Positions 61,801 through 64,000 of a stretch of DNA of 64,000 nucleotides are shown here, in pieces. The notes beneath the pieces are model-generated. The model had not been told where the DNA came from, did no database searches, and worked only from the letters and a program-made list of their open reading frames with translations. The number at the start of each line of letters is the position of its first letter. Positions within the stretch are counted from its first letter, which is position 1. A program made the translations under genes and the position numbers. The DNA is from G963665925 sp963665925 (GTDB taxonomy: Bacteria > Bacillota > Clostridia > Peptostreptococcales > Acidaminobacteraceae), in assembly GCA_963665925.1 (NCBI GenBank), contig OY762511.1, positions 1,612,001 to 1,676,000 on the forward strand, written 5' to 3'.

Positions 61801-62305
61801 TTACCTCAAGTACGTCGCAGAGCATGGCGACCTAAGCCGTATGGGCTCAGATGTCTACTTCCACGGCCTTGAAGAAGGCGAAACATGTGAGGTTGACATC
61901 GATGAGGGCAAGACGCTTGTCATCAAGCTGCTTGAAATCGGCAAGGTTGACAATGAAGGCATGAGAAGACTTGCGTTTGAAGTGAACGGCAACAGACGTG
62001 ATGTCATGATTGAAGATAAGTCTTCTAAGACTGCAGGTGGCGGGGGCGGCAGCCGCAAGGTGATGGCAGACCCTGAAAATCCACTAGAAATCGGATCGTC
62101 AATTCCTGGCAAGGTTGTTAAGGTTCTTGTCAAAGAAGGCGATGCAGTAGAAGCAGGCGATACGGTTGCAATTGTTGAAGCCATGAAAATGGAGACCAAT
62201 GTGACTGCGTCATGCTCCGGTCTTGTAGAGCACGTTTATGTTCAGGCGGATCAAATGGTTGAAGCCACAGAACTGCTCCTTGCAATGACAGAGTGTACTG
62301 CTTAA
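58859..62305 (+). CDS. pyc: Pyruvate carboxylase
   Basis: The 1148-residue biotin enzyme makes oxaloacetate from pyruvate, bicarbonate and ATP. Domains run in order: biotin carboxylase (about 1-450; KRVLVANRGEIAIRVFRA, GGGGRGMRIV ATP loop near 163, RDCSIQRRHQK near 230, EMNPRIQVEHTVTE near 290), carboxyltransferase (about 530-980; LLLTDTTMRDAHQSLMATRVR, EMWGGATFDVA, ILGIKDMSGLLKP), and biotin carrier with K1110 in VEAMKMETNV at the end. It starts at TTG 58859, 6 bases after AGAGGTGG; GTG 58850 lies in that site. It is a monocistronic gene with its own terminator and links pyruvate to C4 acids. Confidence 0.96.
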   Translation: MKKFKRVLVANRGEIAIRVFRACHELGIRTVAIYSKEDKNALFRTKADESYLIGKSKGPIEAYLNINEIVKLAKKKGVDAIHPGYGFLSENPELAEKCEEAGIAFIGPDPDMMIRMGDKIKSKKVASSVGVPTIPGFEKPLLTDQEALEAARFCGYPIILKASAGGGGRGMRIVREESQLVAEYRSAKNEAKKAFGIEDVFIEKFLENPKHIEVQILGDAHGNVVHLFERDCSIQRRHQKLIEFTPSLALTEEKRQAICDDAVRISKAVNYKNAGTVEFLVDKEGNHYFIEMNPRIQVEHTVTEMVTGIDLVQSQILVAQGYALDSEEVGIGSQENIKVNGYSIQCRVTTEDPANNFAPDTGLIDVYRSASGFGIRLDGGNGYTGSMISPYYDSLLVKCTSWSRTFDDAIRKSVRAIKEMSVHGVKTNIPFLINVLLHDEFRRGACDTNFIANNPDLFDFTAKQDVELKLLSFIGDIVVNETGGTKPSFDVPVVPSFDKADMMSGTKQILDEKGPEGLVEWIHGQNKLLLTDTTMRDAHQSLMATRVRTQDIKKIAKATSALGKDLFSVEMWGGATFDVAYRFLNESPWERLDILRERMPNVLLQMLIRGSNGVGYKNYPDNVIRELIQESAKRGIDVFRIFDSLNWFKGMEVAIDEVLKTGKVAEACICYTGDILDTTRDKYTLEYYVNLAKQIEASGAHILGIKDMSGLLKPYAAFKLVKALKEEISIPVHLHTHDTTGNGVASLLLAAEAGVDIVDTAFNAMSGLTSQPALNSIVAALENTDRATGFDLDAIQKISDYWSSVRPVYAQFESDLKSTSAEIYKYEIPGGQYSNLKPQVESFGLGHRFNEVKEMYRDVNTMFGDIVKVTPSSKAVGDMAIFMIQNDLTPENIMANGKDLAYPDSVVAYFGGMMGQPAHGFPKDLQKLVLKNEKPITVRPGELLEAEDFDAIAQMLQDKHGIQATKSDVISSALYPKVFDDYLKYVAEHGDLSRMGSDVYFHGLEEGETCEVDIDEGKTLVIKLLEIGKVDNEGMRRLAFEVNGNRRDVMIEDKSSKTAGGGGGSRKVMADPENPLEIGSSIPGKVVKVLVKEGDAVEAGDTVAIVEAMKMETNVTASCSGLVEHVYVQADQMVEATELLLAMTECTA

Positions 62306-62319
62306 TCAGTAAATCATTT

Positions 62320-62351
62320 AAGCCTGGTAGTGAAATTTCACTGCCAGGCTT
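62320..62351 (+). terminator. Terminator of pyruvate carboxylase
   Basis: AAGCCTGG(T)AGTGAAATTTCACT(G)CCAGGCTT is a long hairpin followed by TTAAATT. The rest of 62306-62631 holds no gene. Confidence 0.82.
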
Positions 62352-62631
62352 TTAAATTAGTAGGTAGCAGTCCGTGCTAGAATCAGGGCGTTTGAATTAC
62401 CTAATGGCATTATGATTATTCCCTATATTCAGATGTACAAATGCGATGTGATTTTTTTCGAAATACGTAAAGATTGGTAGAGGGTTTTACAGAATTATAT
62501 CGAAGTAATTGTATAGCGAAAATTCAATATGCTGCGAAGGTTTTTTATGATACTTTCGTCAAAAAGTGCATATAAAGAATCTAATTCGGGTATGAATATC
62601 GTGATAATATACAATGAAACGAGGGGGTCTC

Positions 62632-64000
62632 ATGACAACTATGCAAGATATGCTATTTCAATCCGATCAAAAACTTGATAATGAGCATGATGACACCATC
62701 CTATTTGCAGACGATCGCCTAGGCGGTGATGAAGTAACAGAAAGCGCCCCTTGGAAAATTATCATCGCAGATGACGAAGAAGAAGTTCACGCAATGACCC
62801 GAATGGTTATGAAGAAGTTCGAATTTGAAGGGCGTGCGGTAGAGTTGATAAGTGCGTATTCTGGCAGGGAAACCATAGAAATTATGGAGAAACAGCCTGA
62901 AGTAGCGATTATTCTTCTGGATGTGGTCATGGAAAATGAAAACTCTGGCCTTGAAGTGGTTAAGAAAATACGCGATGAGCTCAGAAATCCGTTCGTTCGT
63001 ATCATTTTAAGAACAGGCCAGCCAGGTCAGGCACCAGAAGAAGATGTAATCAGAAATTACGACATCAATGACTATAAATCAAAAACAGAATTGACCGTAC
63101 AAAAGCTCTATACGGCGGTAATCGCATCACTGCGTGCATATCAGGGCATGCGAATTATTGAAACGAATCGAATTGGTCTTGAACGTATCATCAATACGTC
63201 GAGAGAACTTTTCGAAATGCAGTCCCTGAGATCCTTTAGCAAGAACGCCATACAGAGCATGTGTGACATGATTTCCAATGGTAACGCTCTTTCTGAAGGT
63301 CTGAGCGGTTTGGCTGCATCACTTTCTCACGAACAGCTCATCGCCATTGGCGGGACAGGTGTTTTTGAGGAGTACAGTGGTTATCTGATTAAGGACATTC
63401 CAAATGCGGAGCTGCGTGAAGACATTGAGAAGGCGCTCACGGTAAGTGGCTGCTACTTCAGGGACAATATCTTCATCAGCCATTTCAAGTCATCCAATAA
63501 TAATGAAAGTATATTCTACATTAAAGGAAAGCGACCTTTTGAGGATTTCGAGATGAATCTTTTGAAAATACTTTCCTCCAATGTATCTGTAGCCATCGAC
63601 AATATATATTTAAATAATGAAATTGTCGATACACAAAAAGAAGTCATTTTCACCCTGGGTGAGATTGTTGAGACCCGTTCCAAGGAAACTGCCAACCACG
63701 TACGCCGTGTTGCGGAGTACTCATGGCTTCTGGCGCGTGCTTTGGGAATCAGCAGTGATGAGGCCAACATACTCAGATTGGCTTCTCCGATGCATGATAT
63801 CGGTAAAATCGGTATTCCGGACCTGATTCTCAATAAACCTGGAAAGCTTACGCCTGAAGAGTTTGAAGTCATCAAGAATCATACAACCATAGGGTATGAG
63901 GTTCTCAAGCAATCAAACCGACGTATTATGAAAATGGCAGCGACCATTGCCTTACAGCATCACGAGCGTTGGGACGGCACAGGGTATCCAAATGGCATAA
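62632..64000 (+). CDS. Response regulator with DUF3369 and HD-GYP domain (cut at right edge)
   Basis: The reading frame runs off the window, so only the first 456 codons are visible. A receiver domain (about 45-165) has ADDEEE near its start and phospho-acceptor D97 in IILLDVVMENENSG; a middle DUF3369 region (about 190-330) follows, then an HD-GYP phosphodiesterase domain with HD at 388-389 (MHDIGKIGIPD) and HHERWDGTGYP near 443. These proteins normally degrade cyclic-di-GMP when phosphorylated. RBS GAGGGGG before ATG 62632. Together with the GGDEF-EAL protein at 12701 it shows cyclic-di-GMP signalling. Confidence 0.93.
   Translation, partial: MTTMQDMLFQSDQKLDNEHDDTILFADDRLGGDEVTESAPWKIIIADDEEEVHAMTRMVMKKFEFEGRAVELISAYSGRETIEIMEKQPEVAIILLDVVMENENSGLEVVKKIRDELRNPFVRIILRTGQPGQAPEEDVIRNYDINDYKSKTELTVQKLYTAVIASLRAYQGMRIIETNRIGLERIINTSRELFEMQSLRSFSKNAIQSMCDMISNGNALSEGLSGLAASLSHEQLIAIGGTGVFEEYSGYLIKDIPNAELREDIEKALTVSGCYFRDNIFISHFKSSNNNESIFYIKGKRPFEDFEMNLLKILSSNVSVAIDNIYLNNEIVDTQKEVIFTLGEIVETRSKETANHVRRVAEYSWLLARALGISSDEANILRLASPMHDIGKIGIPDLILNKPGKLTPEEFEVIKNHTTIGYEVLKQSNRRIMKMAATIALQHHERWDGTGYPNGI

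Noticed and set aside
1..64000. tRNA or rRNA genes, prophage or insertion sequences
   Set aside because: No tRNA-like cloverleaf with GGTTCGAATCC-type arm, no rRNA block, no transposase, integrase or phage structural gene was seen on either strand.

Overview
The window reads as ordinary chromosome of a low-to-moderate G+C anaerobic Firmicute of the class Clostridia. Reasons: strong AGGAGG-type ribosome sites, frequent TTG/GTG starts, T-box, TPP and ZTP riboswitches, a split glycine decarboxylase (GcvPA/GcvPB), pyruvate formate-lyase, Kbl and a probable UGA-selenocysteine gene. An amino-acid-fermenting relative of Fusibacter or Acidaminobacter is my guess from gene content; no rRNA or tRNA is present to settle it. 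I see no prophage, IS element or CRISPR array.

Layout. 0.2-2.9 kb: fba, an RsuA-type pseudouridine synthase and a small anchored YceG-like protein. 3.0-8.5 kb: a tight six-gene operon (GNAT, RluD-type synthase, a HEPN-like protein, signal peptidase, nucleoside kinase, HAD phosphatase). 8.7-14.3 kb: membrane SpoIIE-type phosphatase, ArsR-like regulator, endonuclease IV, GNAT and a GGDEF-EAL protein. 14.5-19.4 kb: an AraC-type gene remnant, SstT, a cysteine-cluster protein, an MFS carrier and a divergent P1-family peptidase. 19.4-22 kb: a SelW-like selenoprotein gene hidden by its in-frame UGA, then a TPP riboswitch whose target (thiE-thiD fusion) is separated from it by palindromic repeats. 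22-28 kb, minus strand: thrS with T-box, pflB with ZTP riboswitch, and a glycolipid-type glycosyltransferase. 28-36 kb: queG, XRE-cupin, kbl, cheV, then a glycolipid cluster (two glycosyltransferases plus a flippase-like membrane protein) behind four hexamers spaced exactly 11 bp, like a PhoP box array. 36-41 kb: XRE-cupin regulator and potABCD. 41-51 kb: RpiR regulator, orphan peptide-binding lipoprotein, M42 aminopeptidase, a lipoprotein with Dx[DN]xDG repeats joined to a two-component system, a PII-like protein, aldo/keto reductase and TetR. 51-62.3 kb: gcvT-H-PA-PB, folD, an RCC1-repeat protein and pyruvate carboxylase. The right edge cuts an HD-GYP response regulator.

How it fits together: kbl, gcv, folD and pflB form a threonine/glycine/formate one-carbon theme; peptide and polyamine uptake, an M42 peptidase and SstT feed amino acids in; pyruvate carboxylase and fba link to central carbon. 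Cyclic-di-GMP and chemotaxis genes suggest a motile, surface-responsive cell. The most notable items are the SelW-like gene with a SECIS-like hairpin, the CARF-less Csm6-type HEPN protein in a housekeeping operon, the PhoP-like box before the glycolipid genes, and the covarying palindromic repeats inserted in the thiamine leader. All calls come from reading sequence; no database search was run.
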